From Sphingobacteriaceae bacterium (lineage in GTDB: Bacteria > Bacteroidota > Bacteroidia > Sphingobacteriales > Sphingobacteriaceae): a stretch of DNA of 64,000 nucleotides. Of this stretch, positions 8,262 to 16,844 are shown one piece after another (the first letter of the stretch is position 1; every line of letters begins with the position of its first letter). The notes under the pieces are model-generated. The model did no database searches. It saw only the letters and a list, made by a program, of their open reading frames with translations, and was not told the DNA's origin. The DNA is taken from contig JAGIAD010000028.1 of the NCBI GenBank assembly GCA_017745075.1, forward strand, positions 407,171 through 471,170. The letters are read 5' to 3'. The position numbers were made by a program, and so were the translations under genes.

Positions 8262-9359
8262 TTACACCAATTTATAAATTTTCCCCGGCAAAGAAACAAT
8301 GATCCCCTGCATCTCTAATGTAAGGACCACAATGGCCAGTTTACTTTGTTGCATATTCAATTGAATGCAAAGCTCATCTATAGAAAGCTGACCGCGTTGT
8401 AATGCATCAACAACCCGCTGTTCGTTAGGAGTAAGACTCAACTGTAATGTGGTTTGTGCCTGCTTTTTCTTTTCTTTCACCTCATCATCCCATCCCAGGT
8501 AATAAATCAGATCATCAGCATGATTTATTAATCCGGCCCTGTTGGTCTTAATCAGGAAATTACAACCTTCTGAAAAAACATCTGTAGTTCTGCCCGGAAA
8601 AGCATACACGTCTTTATTGTAAGAATTTGCAATTTCTGCCGTAATTAAAGCGCCTCCTTTTATTGAGGCTTCAACTACAATGGTAGCATCGGCAATTCCT
8701 GCAATAATCCTGTTTCTTTGTGGAAAATTAGGCCTATCGGGATTTGTCAGGATTGGAAATTCGGTGAGCAGGCCTCCATTCAAAACCATTTTCTGAGCAA
8801 CAGTTTTATGAATTTTTGGATACATCCGGTCTAAGCCATGACCAAGCACTCCGACAGTAGGAATATTATTGGCCAGACATTCCTTATGGGCTGTTACATC
8901 AATACCATAAGCCAGTCCACTAACGATCAGCACATTATAGGGGGCTAAAACTTCACACAGTTCTTTGCAGAGGTTTTTTCCGTAACTTGTTGCATTTCTG
9001 GTGCCCACAATGCTGATGATACGCTGATGGTTAAAATCAACAGTACCCTTAGCATAAAGCAATATTGGCGAATCGATGCAATTCTTTAATCTTTTAGGAT
9101 ATTTCTCGTCTGAAAAAAACAATACTTCTATCCCATGTTTTTCAATAAAATCCAATTCTTGCCTGGCCCTCAGTAAAGCATCGCTACTTCGGATGGCTTC
9201 AATTGTTTTCTCTCCGATACCCGGAATCTGTAAAAGTTGCTTTTTACCCGCCGAAAATATATTCTCGGCACTTCCACAATAGGCAAGAAGGTTTTTGGCC
9301 GTTACAGGGCCGATAGATTTAATAAAAGTTAAGGCAATTTTATGTAGCGTGCTCATCAT
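8262..9359 (-). CDS. dprA: DNA-processing protein DprA/Smf
   Basis: DprA binds incoming single-stranded DNA during natural transformation and loads RecA. The 365-residue protein has an N-terminal helix-hairpin-helix region (AKNLLAYCGSAENIF, LQIPGIGEKTIEAIRSSD, residues ~18-60), the Rossmann-like DprA core with IVGTRNATSYG, VSGLAYGIDVTAHKECL, GVLGHGLDRMYPK, GGLLTEFP and NFPQRNRIIAGIA, and a C-terminal winged-helix domain from about residue 300 (LSIDELCIQLNMQQSKLAIV). The length is the usual one. It starts with two Met codons; either could be used. No other competence gene is nearby. Confidence 0.93.
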   Translation of the reverse strand: MMSTLHKIALTFIKSIGPVTAKNLLAYCGSAENIFSAGKKQLLQIPGIGEKTIEAIRSSDALLRARQELDFIEKHGIEVLFFSDEKYPKRLKNCIDSPILLYAKGTVDFNHQRIISIVGTRNATSYGKNLCKELCEVLAPYNVLIVSGLAYGIDVTAHKECLANNIPTVGVLGHGLDRMYPKIHKTVAQKMVLNGGLLTEFPILTNPDRPNFPQRNRIIAGIADATIVVEASIKGGALITAEIANSYNKDVYAFPGRTTDVFSEGCNFLIKTNRAGLINHADDLIYYLGWDDEVKEKKKQAQTTLQLSLTPNEQRVVDALQRGQLSIDELCIQLNMQQSKLAIVVLTLEMQGIIVSLPGKIYKLV

Positions 9360-9409
9360 CTAATAAGGTTAAATAAATGCGGGATGATTTATTTCCTTAA
9401 AGCACAAGC

Positions 9410-9676
9410 TTAAAAATCAATATCGATTAAACTTTTTAACGGAATATGAATATTGTTTTTTAGTTGTATATATTTCTCTGTTACTGCCCAAACCGTCGTA
9501 TCAACACGCTTTGGACCAATGGTAGTATTAAAAGTAATGACGGCTTTCGATTTAAATTCATTACCCAATCTTTGTGCTTTGTCGAGCTTGCTCTGCAGCT
9601 CAATGGAGTGATCTTCTTTTGCGTTAATGATATTTAAATAACTGATATGTTCTTTTTCTACAATTTCTATTGGCAT
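9410..9676 (-). CDS. Small conserved-looking protein, function unknown
   Basis: An 88-residue soluble protein, with no signal peptide. It contains a basic central helix (SKLDKAQRLGNEFKSKAVI) followed by beta-strand-like text (FNTTIGPKRVDTTVWAVTEK, then IHIPLKSLIDIDF). I do not recognise a named family, but codon use is normal and the C-terminal strand pattern looks like a compact beta domain. The gene lies 50 bp upstream of dprA on the same strand and may be cotranscribed with it. No function is proposed. Confidence 0.6.
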   Translation of the reverse strand: MPIEIVEKEHISYLNIINAKEDHSIELQSKLDKAQRLGNEFKSKAVITFNTTIGPKRVDTTVWAVTEKYIQLKNNIHIPLKSLIDIDF

Positions 9677-9766
9677 GAGTCTCTTTAACGATTAATGTTT
9701 AACAAGCTTATCAATTTTTTATAAAAAAAGCAACCCTAACTTATTCGTTTTGTGTAATAATTATAT

Positions 9767-9805
9767 AAAAAAGGCCAGATTCGAACTACAAATCTGGCCT
9801 TTTTT
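9767..9805 (-). terminator. Terminator after the S41 protease gene
   Basis: Arms AAAAAGGCCAGAT and ATCTGGCCTTTTT give a near-perfect stem flanked by A- and T-runs, 17 bp past the stop of the S41 gene. It could work in both directions. Confidence 0.8.
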
Positions 9806-9821
9806 AAACAATACGAGCTAA

Positions 9822-11330
9822 TTATTTAAATTTCAGCTTCCTGGTTTCAACCATTCCTTTAAACTCGTGATTGAGCTTTTCATTAGCGGCATCGATTTGT
9901 TGTCTGGCCATGCCCGAAGTACTGCTAATCGTATTATCTTTAGCCAGTGCAGAGAAATTGTTGTTTGCAGAATAGTATAAAGCCTGGGCCAGCATTTTCT
10001 CTGATGGGTCGCCAAAATCTTTAGTCAAATCATCAGCTACATCCTTATCAACAGTCATACCGGCAAAATAATCACCCTGGTCTAACTGATTTTTAGTTTG
10101 AAACTGCGGAATGTATAAATCGTTTTTATCAATACGGATAGAGAAGAAACCCACCGGTTTACCATAAGTGGTTTTACCTATTAACTTTACATCCACTACC
10201 GGTTTTAAATTATTGATCAATAACTCGCTGGCAGAGGCTGTACCACCGCTAACCAGGAAATACACCCGGGTTAATCCGTTTAAACCACCACGTTTGGCAA
10301 AAGTTTCCTGGTTACCGGCGGCCATGGTGGGTTTATAAGAATAATCGAAATACGAATAAAGCCTAGTTACACCGTCGTTGCCCTTGGCATAAAATTTCTG
10401 GTTTTTTAAAATAGTGGCATTTCCATCCTGCATGGTTTTAGTCCAATATGTGGTGTACATAATTTTACCATTTTGTGTAGATGGCGCAATTAAGTTTGTG
10501 AACAATTCGGAAGTAGCGACAGAACCACCACCATTATACCTTAAATCCACCACCAGCTCGGTAACACCGTCAGTAGTAAACTTAGAAAACGCAGCATCCA
10601 GCGCATCGGTAGCATTGGTGGTAAAACTATTAAATACTATGTAACCCACTTTTTTTGTTCCAACGGTATAGGTATTTTTAAATAAAACCGGGTTAATATT
10701 ATAACTGGCACGATTAATTACAACATCCTGCGTAATACCGCCTGGTTTTACAAAAGTTAGTGAAATGGATGGATTATCGCCGAATATAGAAGCGTTTAAA
10801 TTGGCGATATCGGTGCTGCTCGATCGAGAAGTACCACCACCATTTACTTTAATCAACTGGTAACCTCGTTTTAAGCCTTGTAAATCGGCCGGTGAGCCTG
10901 GGTAAACATATTTAACCCTTAGCAGGTCAGAGGCATCAAAATTAGCCGAAAAACCATAATCCTCACCTTCCCCGCTAAGCTGGCTGGCTACAGATCCATC
11001 ATCAATAAAAGAATATTTATCTTTCCCTCCTGTGCTGGGTAAAGCCTTAAATGCTGCAATGATGGCATTGTTAGAGCTGTATTGTCTTGGGTTAAACGTA
11101 TCGTAATTAGGCATGCCTGCATTCCAGAAATAGGTTTGTTTGGCATATAAAAAAATCGAATCTTTAGTGAGCAATGCCCGGTCGTTGGTTGGTGTTTGCA
11201 ACAGATTTGATTCACCATCAACATTCGCATCAGGGTTATCATTACTTGATTTTTTGCAGGATGCTGTAAACCCAAACACAACAATTAAAGCACCCCAAAA
11301 TGCGTTTTGCGAAATAAATTTTCTAAGCAT
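9822..11330 (-). CDS. S41-family lipoprotein protease with PDZ domain
   Basis: A 502-residue protein with a lipoprotein signal: hydrophobic residues 11-24 end in FTASC, so Cys25 would be lipidated and the enzyme anchored in the envelope. A PDZ-like region (about 120-200, YVYPGSPADLQGLKRGYQLI) precedes the S41 core (about 225-435) with VDLRYNGGGSVATSEL. By alignment to E. coli Tsp the catalytic pair would be Ser366 in GGTASASEL and Lys391 in KTTYGKPVG. Carboxyl-terminal-processing proteases cleave periplasmic proteins; the target here is unknown. The gene starts 2 bp after the HAD-like gene, so it belongs to a three-gene unit with the two genes upstream. Confidence 0.9.
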   Translation of the reverse strand: MLRKFISQNAFWGALIVVFGFTASCKKSSNDNPDANVDGESNLLQTPTNDRALLTKDSIFLYAKQTYFWNAGMPNYDTFNPRQYSSNNAIIAAFKALPSTGGKDKYSFIDDGSVASQLSGEGEDYGFSANFDASDLLRVKYVYPGSPADLQGLKRGYQLIKVNGGGTSRSSSTDIANLNASIFGDNPSISLTFVKPGGITQDVVINRASYNINPVLFKNTYTVGTKKVGYIVFNSFTTNATDALDAAFSKFTTDGVTELVVDLRYNGGGSVATSELFTNLIAPSTQNGKIMYTTYWTKTMQDGNATILKNQKFYAKGNDGVTRLYSYFDYSYKPTMAAGNQETFAKRGGLNGLTRVYFLVSGGTASASELLINNLKPVVDVKLIGKTTYGKPVGFFSIRIDKNDLYIPQFQTKNQLDQGDYFAGMTVDKDVADDLTKDFGDPSEKMLAQALYYSANNNFSALAKDNTISSTSGMARQQIDAANEKLNHEFKGMVETRKLKFK

Positions 11331-11332
11331 AT

Positions 11333-11941
11333 TTATTTATAAATTTCTAATGATCCAATATACTGCAAATTAATCGATTTAGATTGTTGCTCATCAATTT
11401 TATTTGCACCAACAACTAACGCTTGGTTAACTAATAAATTGTTGTCGTTTAATATGTTCTGAAAAATTTCTGCTTTAGATTGACCAAGTTCATCAACAAA
11501 ATATACCTTAAGGTATTGTTCGAGTCCGTTCCACTCTGTTTGCTTGATTTTATTGAGCTGCTGTTCAGGGTTGCCAGCCGTTACAATAACTATTTGTTTA
11601 CGGTCGACCACAAGTTCCTGCATAAATTCGAGCATGTTTTTATAAAGCAAAAGCTTTAAAGGCAAACGGGCATTTTGATGCAGCAGGTTGAAGTTATGTT
11701 CATATTTGGTATCAATACCGAACTGACCTGCTGTTTTTTCAAAAAGCTTTTCAACCCCATTATTTTCGTATTCGGTACGCATAAACCCGAGGATGGACTG
11801 TGCATTTATTTGCTCCGTGTACTCTATAAACTGGGCGAACAGGTAATAAACCTGCAGCAAATAATCTTTCTCAGGAAATAATACATCATCCAATTCAAAA
11901 ATTACGATCTGCTTGTCTTTAGCATATTGATTAGCATCCAT
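11333..11941 (-). CDS. HAD-like protein with Glu in place of the nucleophile
   Basis: A 202-residue protein with the layout of a HAD hydrolase: motif I region IVIFELDDVLFPEKD (residues ~12-26), a helical cap region, motif II-like QIVIVTAGNPEQQ, a Lys (NKIKQTEW) and motif IV-like ALVVGANKIDEQQSK. The first Asp of DxD, the phosphorylated nucleophile, is Glu here (codon GAA, confirmed on the minus strand), and motif IV also lacks the usual GDxxxD. It may therefore bind rather than hydrolyse its ligand, or use different chemistry. It lies 1 bp from the upstream gene and 2 bp from the S41 protease gene. Confidence 0.7.
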   Translation of the reverse strand: MDANQYAKDKQIVIFELDDVLFPEKDYLLQVYYLFAQFIEYTEQINAQSILGFMRTEYENNGVEKLFEKTAGQFGIDTKYEHNFNLLHQNARLPLKLLLYKNMLEFMQELVVDRKQIVIVTAGNPEQQLNKIKQTEWNGLEQYLKVYFVDELGQSKAEIFQNILNDNNLLVNQALVVGANKIDEQQSKSINLQYIGSLEIYK

Positions 11942-11942
11942 A

Positions 11943-12419
11943 TTAAATTGTAAAAAGTTTTAATTCATCAGCAGCGTTGTACCCGAATACGCCGTTTAAT
12001 TTTTCATCAGTTCTGACAAAAATTTCCTTTCCGCTCGCAAATACACATTCACCTGACACAAAAACAGCGAAATTTTGAAAAGTATTTTGTTCGTAATTCA
12101 GGTATTCTGCCATTAAACTGGCTTCAGGCAATAAAACCTGGATACCATATTCGCCAAAAAGCACAGCCGATTTAGCTATTGGTTCTATTTCGTATTGATG
12201 TAGCGGGATAAGGCAATCGATCCCCTCTGTAATGCAAAAGTTTAGTAAAATATGCGCAATACTGTCTTTATTTAGCACACCCAGCGATGAAAAGGCGTAG
12301 TTTTCAGTAACTATACCTGGCACATCGCCATAATCGGCCAGTAAAACAAAATGGCTTGGGAACGCTTTCATCAGCTTTAAGGCTTTTGCGTTGTTTCCGC
12401 CGGTAATAAGTATTTTCAA
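11943..12419 (-). CDS. Pre-ATP-grasp-like Rossmann protein, short
   Basis: A 158-residue protein beginning MKILITGGNNAKALKLMKAF, a nucleotide-binding-like first strand and loop, followed by GIDCLIPLHQYEIEPIAK and YGIQVLLPEASLMAEYLN. This resembles the N-terminal (pre-ATP-grasp) domain of carbamoyl-phosphate-synthase-like ATP-grasp ligases, in which this last segment leads into the ATP-grasp fold. Here the protein ends soon after, with no ATP-grasp domain, and the HAD-like gene starts 1 bp later, so no remainder exists downstream. It is either a genuine single-domain protein or a shortened one. It is the first gene of a tight minus-strand unit. Confidence 0.6.
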   Translation of the reverse strand: MKILITGGNNAKALKLMKAFPSHFVLLADYGDVPGIVTENYAFSSLGVLNKDSIAHILLNFCITEGIDCLIPLHQYEIEPIAKSAVLFGEYGIQVLLPEASLMAEYLNYEQNTFQNFAVFVSGECVFASGKEIFVRTDEKLNGVFGYNAADELKLFTI

Positions 12420-12501
12420 AATTTAATGATTGAATAAATTAATGAATGATTGAATGACCTTTTCTGTCCCCTATAGTCATTTAATGCTTTAATCCTGGCT
12501 T

Positions 12502-13152
12502 TTATACAATTAAACCATCTTTCATACTCACCACGCGGTCGCTGGTTTTTGCAAGGTGTTCATTGTGTGTAACGATTATAAAGGTTTGATGGAAATTATC
12601 GCGCAAACTCACAAATAACTGGTGTAATCCTGCCGCATTTTCGGAGTCTAAATTTCCTGAAGGTTCATCGGCCAATATAATAGATGGATTATTGATCAGG
12701 GCCCTGGCAATAGCCACACGCTGTTGCTCTCCACCAGATAATTGGTTAGGTTTGTGCTGTGCCCTATCTTTCAAACCAAAGAGATCTAAAAGTTCTAAAG
12801 CCCTCGTTTCAGCTTGTTTTTTACCCGTTTTCGCGATAAATGCAGGAATGCAAATATTCTCGATTGCACTAAACTCTGGCAATAAATGATGAAACTGGAA
12901 TACAAAACCTATATTCTGGTTCCTGAAAGCACTTAACAGGTCGCCACTCAGTTTATTAATCGTGGTGCCTTTTAATTCTACTGTACCATCGTCTGGTTTA
13001 TCCAATGTACCCAAAATATGCAACAATGTACTTTTTCCGGCTCCTGACGGACCAATAATACTTACAATCTCCCTTTTTTGTACCTCAAAATTTACGCCTT
13101 TTAATATTTGCAGATTTCCGTACGATTTTCTTATTCCAGTGGCTTTTAGCAT
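12502..13152 (-). CDS. LolD/MacB-type ABC transporter ATPase
   Basis: A 216-residue ATP-binding subunit. Walker A is GPSGAGKS (34-41), the Q-loop lies in FVFQFHHLLPEFSAIENI, the signature is LSGGE (138-142), Walker B is IILADE (158-163) and the H-loop is in IVTHNEH. The LPEFSAIENI stretch is typical of the LolD/MacB/FtsE group, which powers type VII transporters such as lipoprotein release from the inner membrane. No permease gene adjoins it; in Bacteroidota LolD-like ATPases are often separated from LolCE, so lipoprotein sorting is likely but unproven. Confidence 0.85.
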   Translation of the reverse strand: MLKATGIRKSYGNLQILKGVNFEVQKREIVSIIGPSGAGKSTLLHILGTLDKPDDGTVELKGTTINKLSGDLLSAFRNQNIGFVFQFHHLLPEFSAIENICIPAFIAKTGKKQAETRALELLDLFGLKDRAQHKPNQLSGGEQQRVAIARALINNPSIILADEPSGNLDSENAAGLHQLFVSLRDNFHQTFIIVTHNEHLAKTSDRVVSMKDGLIV

Positions 13153-13169
13153 GGTTCAAATTTAGCAAA

Positions 13170-13265
13170 AAAGCGGAAAGACAAAAGACCAAAGCACAAA
13201 GACTAAAGCAGAAAGGTTAAAGCTGCTTATCTCATCTTGATACTTCATACTTGATACTTCATACC
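13170..13265 (+). repeat. Purine-rich and TTGATACTTC short-period spacer
   Basis: Degenerate AAAGACCAAAGCACAAAGAC units, including the 18-mer AAAGACTAAAGCAGAAAG shared with 5545-5562, then three CTTGATACTTCATA-type units. Confidence 0.5.
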
Positions 13266-13288
13266 ATTAACCCTTAAAAAAAATAAAA

Positions 13289-13329
13289 TTTGCAATTATC
13301 ATTTTCTTATTTAACTTTGAAAAACAAAG
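13289..13329 (+). promoter_or_regulatory. Promoter and palindromic operator, copy 1
   Basis: TTTG (13289-13292), 19 bp, TAACTTTG (13312-13319) is a full Bacteroidota promoter. A palindrome CTTTG-AAAAA-CAAAG (13315-13329) overlaps the -7 element and the expected start site. The same element stands before the gene at 14328. Confidence 0.7.
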
Positions 13330-13339
13330 CACTTTCAAA

Positions 13340-13975
13340 ATGAGCAATCAAGAAGAACAATTAAATACCTTAAAAGATATCAGACAAATGATGGACAGAT
13401 CATCGAGGTTTATTTCTCTGAGCGGTTTATCGGGCGTTTTTGCAGGTGTAATTGCTTTAATAGGTGCTTATTTTGCCCATGATGAAATTAATAAGTTTAT
13501 CGATAAACGTGGGTATAGTTATGGTGTTGATGGAGAGATGGACCTAGAATTTAACCTGATCAAACTGGGTGTTTTCGTTTTAATCATTGCGCTGGCCGGA
13601 GGAATTTTATTTACTTATCGGAAAAGTCAGAAAAACAACCTTCCCATTTGGGATAAAACTTCAAAATCGCTTTTGATTAACTTATTTATACCCCTGGCTG
13701 CCGGTGGTTTATTTATTATCGCTTTATTAATCAACCACCCGAACACTTATAGCATTATTGCGCCAAGCTGCCTGATTTTTTATGGCCTGGCACTGATTAA
13801 TGCCAGTAAATTTACCTATAGCGACATTCGTTATTTAGGCTTTTGCGAAGTGATATTAGGCTTAATCTGTATGTTTTACATAGGTTATGGTTTAATATTC
13901 TGGGCTTTTGGCTTTGGTGTTTTACACATTGTTTATGGTCTTTTAATGTATTTTAAATATGAGAGAGGTCAATAA
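13340..13975 (+). CDS. Six-helix membrane protein beside winged-helix regulator
   Basis: A 211-residue integral membrane protein. A soluble N-terminus (NTLKDIRQMMDRSSRFISLS) leads into about six hydrophobic segments (near residues 24-46, 73-93, 109-128, 137-154, 163-180 and 183-203). I recognise it as a type commonly found beside a small winged-helix regulator in Bacteroidota, but no function is established. The next gene, that regulator, starts 2 bp after its stop, so they are one transcript. The promoter and palindrome described just upstream give a short leader of about 14 bases. Confidence 0.75.
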   Translation: MSNQEEQLNTLKDIRQMMDRSSRFISLSGLSGVFAGVIALIGAYFAHDEINKFIDKRGYSYGVDGEMDLEFNLIKLGVFVLIIALAGGILFTYRKSQKNNLPIWDKTSKSLLINLFIPLAAGGLFIIALLINHPNTYSIIAPSCLIFYGLALINASKFTYSDIRYLGFCEVILGLICMFYIGYGLIFWAFGFGVLHIVYGLLMYFKYERGQ

Positions 13976-13977
13976 GG

Positions 13978-14274
13978 ATGAAAAACCCGATAGCAGATTT
14001 AAATAAAATATTCGACAGCCGGATCAGGCTTGGCGTAATGTCAATGCTTGTAGTGAACGACGAAATTGGTTTTAACGACCTGAAACAGATGCTTGAACTG
14101 ACCGATGGTAATCTGGCTTCGCACCTGAATACTCTGGAGCAGGCGGAGTTTATTAAAGTACACAAAGGTTTTATCGGCAGAAAAACCAGTACCACCTACT
14201 CTATTACTGCTTTGGGCAAACAGGCCTTCAAAGCACATTTAGATGCACTTGAAAAAATGATTAGAAAATTATAA
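13978..14274 (+). CDS. Winged-helix transcriptional regulator
   Basis: A 98-residue DNA-binding protein. IRLGVMSMLVVNDEIGFNDL and DGNLASHLNTLEQAEFIKV form the helix-turn-helix, and KGFIGRKTSTTYSITALG the wing, as in the small HTH_34-type (ArsR/MarR-like) family. There is no ligand domain. It is encoded 2 bp after a membrane-protein gene and just before further membrane-protein genes. The identical palindromes before the genes at 13340 and 14328 are the obvious candidate operators, giving autoregulation and control of the following cluster; this is inference. Confidence 0.85.
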   Translation: MKNPIADLNKIFDSRIRLGVMSMLVVNDEIGFNDLKQMLELTDGNLASHLNTLEQAEFIKVHKGFIGRKTSTTYSITALGKQAFKAHLDALEKMIRKL

Positions 14275-14291
14275 ACTATTTTTTTGATTAT

Positions 14292-14318
14292 TTACTTTGA
14301 AAAACAAAGCACTTTTAA
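14292..14318 (+). promoter_or_regulatory. Promoter-like element and palindromic operator, copy 2
   Basis: TTACTTTG (14292-14299, one mismatch to the -7 consensus) overlaps the palindrome CTTTG-AAAAA-CAAAG (14295-14309), followed by CACTTTTAAAA. Over about 24 bases it nearly copies 13312-13337. No clear -33 TTTG is seen. Confidence 0.6.
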
Positions 14319-14327
14319 AAAAACAAC

Positions 14328-14633
14328 ATGGAAGAAATTAAAGAACCTCAAATGATCTATATCGGCAAGAAGCTTGCCTACTATTCCGCGCTTATCGGAA
14401 CCATAATTTTAGTAGCCTATCTCCTATCACATGCCGATTTTTTGATAGTATTAGGATTGGTTTACGTATTATCGGCATTGGTGATTAATGGTATTTTTCT
14501 ATTTGCGCTTTTAATAGAGCTGTTGTACAATACCACTCATTGGAGGGCTTATTCGGTAGCCATTATCTGCATGCTATTAAACATTCCCCTCAGTGCCTTC
14601 TATTTTTTTCTTGTATTGCATCCTATTTTTTAA
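14328..14633 (+). CDS. Small three-helix membrane protein
   Basis: A 101-residue protein with hydrophobic segments near residues 17-33, 39-66 and 74-98 and almost no soluble part except the first 14 residues. I do not recognise a family. It opens the second transcription unit of this cluster behind copy 2 of the palindromic element and is followed after 10 bp by the DUF4173 gene, so it is probably a partner of that protein. Confidence 0.65.
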   Translation: MEEIKEPQMIYIGKKLAYYSALIGTIILVAYLLSHADFLIVLGLVYVLSALVINGIFLFALLIELLYNTTHWRAYSVAIICMLLNIPLSAFYFFLVLHPIF

Positions 14634-14643
14634 TTCTAAATAA

Positions 14644-16215
14644 ATGAAAACAAAATCCAGCTTCTTATTGCTTTCAACCCTATTGGGTGGCTTGCTCTTC
14701 AGTTATATCTTTTGGGATAAATGGCTAGGCCTAAACCAACTGATTTACAGTATTTTTATTATAACGGTTACCTGTTTTAACAGCGAGGTAGCCAAAAGCA
14801 ACAAATTTAAAATTTATGCATCGGCGCACCTGCTTGCAGCAGTACTTGTAGTAGTAAACAATTCGGTATTAGCCAGTGTAAGCTACAACATTAGCCTACT
14901 ATTCTTTGTAGGTTTTGCCCATTACCAAGCGGTACGTACTGTTTATGTTGCTGCAATGGCTACTACACTTCAGTTCATCACCGTTCCGGCCACACTAATT
15001 AAAAGGCTTTCTGAACTTAAAATCGGCAAATTCGATTTGAAACCCGTGTTTAAACCCATTAAATACATTTTATTGCCACTTTTTATCATTTTCGTTTTTA
15101 CCGCGATATACAGTGGTGCCAACCAAATTTTTGCTCACTATTTAGAAACCACTTTCACCGGTATTTATAATTTCTTTAACAATATTTTCGGTTTTATCTT
15201 CCAGGATCTAAGCCTTCCACGCTTCATGCATTTTTGCTTCGGTTTGTTCTTAACTGCGGCTTTAACCATCACCTTTTACAATAAGGGTATCGAAAAACTC
15301 GAAGCCAGCTGTAATGAAAAATTGCAGAGAGTTAGACGAGGCAAAAAAACCAGAAGCCTATGGTACCAGGTGGTTCATACGTTTACCGGTCAGATGATCA
15401 CCAAAAAAATGGCATTGAAAACCGAATATATTATAGGCCTCATTTCATTTATTTCGCTCAATCTCCTCCTGTTATGTGTAAACCTGATCGATATTTCGAC
15501 GCTCTGGTTAGGCTACAAACCTGAAGGCAATTTCTCTTCCGACCTGCACGACGGCACAAATGCCTTAATTTTCAGCATTATACTGGCCATGGCAGTAATT
15601 TTATATTTCTTCCGCGGTAACCTGAATTTTTACTACAAAAGCAAAACCTTAAAAAGTTTGGCTATTGCCTGGATGGTGCAAAATTTTATCCTCATCATTT
15701 CCGTGTTTATCCGCGATGGCTACTACATTGAATTTTACGGACTAACGCATAAAAGAATTGGTGTTTTGGTTTTTGCCATCCTCTGCATCATTGGCCTGGC
15801 AACCGTTTACACAAAGGTCGCAAAAGAGAAAACCTTGTTCTATCTATTTAAAGTAAACGGAAATATTTGGTTTGTACTTCTGTTAACTTTTAGTCTGGTA
15901 AACTGGGATGTTTTTATTGCCAGATACAACCTCTCACACAGCGACCGGGTTGCTGTAGACGCCGATTACCTGCTATCATTATCTGATAAAACCTTACCGT
16001 TATTAGATCAAAACCGTGCAAAACTACATTACACACCTGCAAAAGATCTTTCCGGAAAACAATTTATAAAGCCAAGGAAAACAACGTTTTATAGCGAACT
16101 ACTGGATGAGCGCATTGGCTATTTTAAAGAACGCTATCAAAATGTAAGCTGGTTATCGTGGAATTTGCAGGATTGGAATACGGCGAAATATTTTGGATTA
16201 AATAACAAGAAATAG
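14644..16215 (+). CDS. DUF4153/DUF4173-type polytopic membrane protein
   Basis: A 523-residue integral membrane protein with about ten or more hydrophobic segments spread to residue ~420, then a soluble tail of ~90 residues ending in NVSWLSWNLQDWNTAKYFGL. The central KPIKYILLPLFIIFVFTAIY and the stretch with YIEFYGLTHKRIGVLVFAIL are what I associate with the DUF4173 family, whose role is unknown. The gene lies 10 bp after a small membrane-protein gene and abuts the next gene exactly (the ATG follows the stop codon), so three genes form one unit. Confidence 0.75.
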   Translation: MKTKSSFLLLSTLLGGLLFSYIFWDKWLGLNQLIYSIFIITVTCFNSEVAKSNKFKIYASAHLLAAVLVVVNNSVLASVSYNISLLFFVGFAHYQAVRTVYVAAMATTLQFITVPATLIKRLSELKIGKFDLKPVFKPIKYILLPLFIIFVFTAIYSGANQIFAHYLETTFTGIYNFFNNIFGFIFQDLSLPRFMHFCFGLFLTAALTITFYNKGIEKLEASCNEKLQRVRRGKKTRSLWYQVVHTFTGQMITKKMALKTEYIIGLISFISLNLLLLCVNLIDISTLWLGYKPEGNFSSDLHDGTNALIFSIILAMAVILYFFRGNLNFYYKSKTLKSLAIAWMVQNFILIISVFIRDGYYIEFYGLTHKRIGVLVFAILCIIGLATVYTKVAKEKTLFYLFKVNGNIWFVLLLTFSLVNWDVFIARYNLSHSDRVAVDADYLLSLSDKTLPLLDQNRAKLHYTPAKDLSGKQFIKPRKTTFYSELLDERIGYFKERYQNVSWLSWNLQDWNTAKYFGLNNKK

Positions 16216-16824
16216 ATGAAAAAAATCTTAATCTGGGGGTTATCAATTTTAGGAATAGGAATATTTCTTTACGTGGCCTATATAATTTGGGTAATATCTG
16301 TATTCACGGGCGCATTTGATAGCCACTACTCGAAACAAGATCTGGTCAGAAATTTCAGATCCAAAACAAAAGAGATTTATGAGTTAAAAGCATATGCTGA
16401 ACTGGTAATACCAAAAGATAAATCGGTAACAATAGAATTCCAAGATGACAACGAGTTATTTATTTTTCATTTGTCAGACGAAAAAGGAAGATCATATAAC
16501 TGGAATATTAAGGTAAACTCGAAAAAAGCAGATTCATTACTAGCTGAACTTAGGTGGACGAAACAAACATTAACCCAGTTAAAAGAAAAGATGGACAATG
16601 CAAATTGTGTTTTTGTTGAGAATGGTGAACCATTTACCGTCGGTTACCAAAGAAGCGGCATGGGCATGTATTTATATAATCTATTTGACAAACCGTTAAC
16701 TGACAGCTTAAAAAACATATACGATGATGGTTGTGCACACATTTTATACAATGAAAAAGTAGCATTGGAATTTAGCGGTGGTGCAGTTGGCCAGCAATGT
16801 TTTGATGGCTATTCAAAAAATTGA
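16216..16824 (+). CDS. Membrane-anchored protein, function unknown
   Basis: A 202-residue protein with one N-terminal hydrophobic segment (residues ~4-30, ILIWGLSILGIGIFLYVAYI) and a soluble remainder that would sit outside the inner membrane. The soluble part has alternating strands such as KSVTIEFQDDNELFIFHLSD and no motif I recognise. It starts directly after the stop of the DUF4173 gene and ends the unit; two stacked hairpins follow. Confidence 0.65.
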   Translation: MKKILIWGLSILGIGIFLYVAYIIWVISVFTGAFDSHYSKQDLVRNFRSKTKEIYELKAYAELVIPKDKSVTIEFQDDNELFIFHLSDEKGRSYNWNIKVNSKKADSLLAELRWTKQTLTQLKEKMDNANCVFVENGEPFTVGYQRSGMGMYLYNLFDKPLTDSLKNIYDDGCAHILYNEKVALEFSGGAVGQQCFDGYSKN

Positions 16825-16844
16825 ATAATTAACCTCTCCTCAAT

